From the NCBI GenBank assembly GCA_947253595.1, contig CAMXZR010000033.1, positions 1 through 15,423 of the forward strand: a stretch of DNA of 15,423 bases, given 5' to 3'. This document shows positions 14,982-15,423 of this stretch, piece by piece. This stretch comes from an uncultured Olsenella sp. (GTDB lineage Bacteria > Actinomycetota > Coriobacteriia > Coriobacteriales > Atopobiaceae). Below the pieces are notes generated by a model. That model was not told where the DNA came from. It saw nothing but the letters and a program-made list of their open reading frames with translations, and did no database searches. The position numbers were made by a program, and so were the translations under genes. The first letter of the stretch is position 1; the number at the start of each line of letters is the position of its first letter.

Positions 14982-15284
14982 GGTCAGTCCGTTCCAGCCC
15001 GAACGACGGCCCCTTCGGGACGTTCCTGCGTTATGCGAGCAAGAAGATGCAGGTAATAGGTTCACTCCCCATACGTGACCAACCCACCGAACGCCAGGTT
15101 TGCCCAAGCGACCGACGGTCGCAGCATTACCGGGCTTTCTCGTCTATTTCTCCTCGGCTCTCGACAGCAACGCCACCGTCTCAACATGGCTCGATTGCTC
15201 CAGATTGATGTCAGATTTTCGCGGTCGTTCGCGGGAATTTATCAAAGCGTGTTTTTGCCTCGAAACACACCGATTTTTACCCTT
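14982..15284. other. Intergenic stretch between purN and the recombinase fragment
   Basis: No complete gene is evident. Near the left end CCCGAA (14998-15003) can pair with TTCGGG (15014-15019), or GAACG (15001-15005) with CGTTC (15021-15025), which could serve as a weak purN terminator without a T-run. GCGACC-GAC-GGTCGC (15108-15122) is a second short hairpin. From about 15150 the sequence is less GC-rich than the purine genes. The minus strand there reads a peptide ending SSHVETVALLSRAEEK with a stop at 15144-15146. This may be a fragment of an older gene. Confidence 0.45.
14998..15025 (+). terminator. Weak hairpin after purN
   Basis: Two alternative short stems, CCCGAA/TTCGGG and GAACG/CGTTC, lie 17-44 nt past the purN stop. 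There is no poly-T after either. A terminator is suggested mainly by position. Confidence 0.3.
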
Positions 15285-15423
15285 GGTATGGATAAGATTG
15301 CAGACGGGCTTATGGCTGACGGCATCCTCACCGGCGCTGGCAAAACAAAATGGCACACCAGCACCATCAACAAGATTCTCCGCAACGAGAAGTACATCGG
15401 TGACGCGCTCCTGCAAAAGACTT
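15285..15423 (+). pseudogene. Large serine recombinase fragment, partial at right edge
   Basis: The frame with ATG 15288 reads MDKIADGLMADGILTG, then a W-H-T-S-T-I-N segment and KILRNEKYIGDALLQKT, running off the window. This matches the 'recombinase' domain that follows the catalytic resolvase domain in large serine recombinases (IAxxLNxxGI.T..G..W...TV..IL.NE.YIGD.L.QKT). The expected upstream part, the catalytic domain with its Ser and the start of this domain, is not present in any of the three forward frames before about 15280. So this is either a truncated remnant or a gene broken by rearrangement. The downstream part is unseen, and a short functional reading from ATG 15288 is unlikely since no ribosome binding site is evident. 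Confidence 0.85.

Noticed and set aside
15108..15122. GCGACC-GAC-GGTCGC hairpin as an attachment site or terminator
   Set aside because: Only 6 bp with a 3-nt loop, no T-run, and no second copy in the window to act as an att partner.
1..15423. CRISPR arrays, tRNA or rRNA genes, insertion sequences
   Set aside because: No regularly spaced repeats, no tRNA-like cloverleaf noticed in the gaps, and no transposase frame apart from the serine recombinase fragment at the right edge.

Overview
The window is a GC-rich bacterial chromosome segment with dense operons and mostly ATG/GTG starts behind AGGAG-type ribosome binding sites. The order rpsR, DUF2232/YybS-like gene, rplI, dnaB is familiar from Firmicutes and related Gram-positives. 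Here it occurs with high GC, an Fe-S type PurF and a class B-type sortase. My inference is a Gram-positive actinobacterium of the Coriobacteriia (Olsenella/Atopobium/Collinsella type). This was not checked by a search.

Left block (1-3566): the 3' end of rpsR, a multi-pass membrane protein, rplI, a 438-nt less GC-rich gap, then the replicative helicase dnaB. The gap holds a hairpin and inverted repeats.

Middle block (about 3588-9123): purA starts from a clear TATAAT box beside a perfect 15-bp hairpin. purA, a DegV-family gene, purD and a NUDIX hydrolase follow with gaps of 8, 17 and 7 nt, so they are probably one operon. A single-span membrane protein with its own -10-like box follows. A perfect 17-bp hairpin closes this block and separates it from a convergent pyridoxal-kinase-like gene.

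Right block (10192-14981): purE, a class B-type sortase, purF, purM and purN all run on the + strand, starting behind a TATACT box that lies divergent to the kinase. In pathway terms PurF does step 1, PurD step 2, PurN step 3, PurM step 5 and PurE the carboxylation step. PurA makes adenylosuccinate from IMP. purK, purC, purL, purB and purH are not in the window, so the pathway is split over several loci.

Right edge (14982-15423): no gene is evident until a clear fragment of a large serine recombinase appears abruptly at about 15285 and runs off the end. It suggests mobile-element remains or an element boundary just downstream of purN.

Most of the window is ordinary housekeeping. I found no convincing new biological system. 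The spots most worth a second look are the pre-dnaB gap, the hairpin overlapping the purA promoter, the sortase inside the purine operon, the long N-terminal extension of the NUDIX protein, and the recombinase junction.
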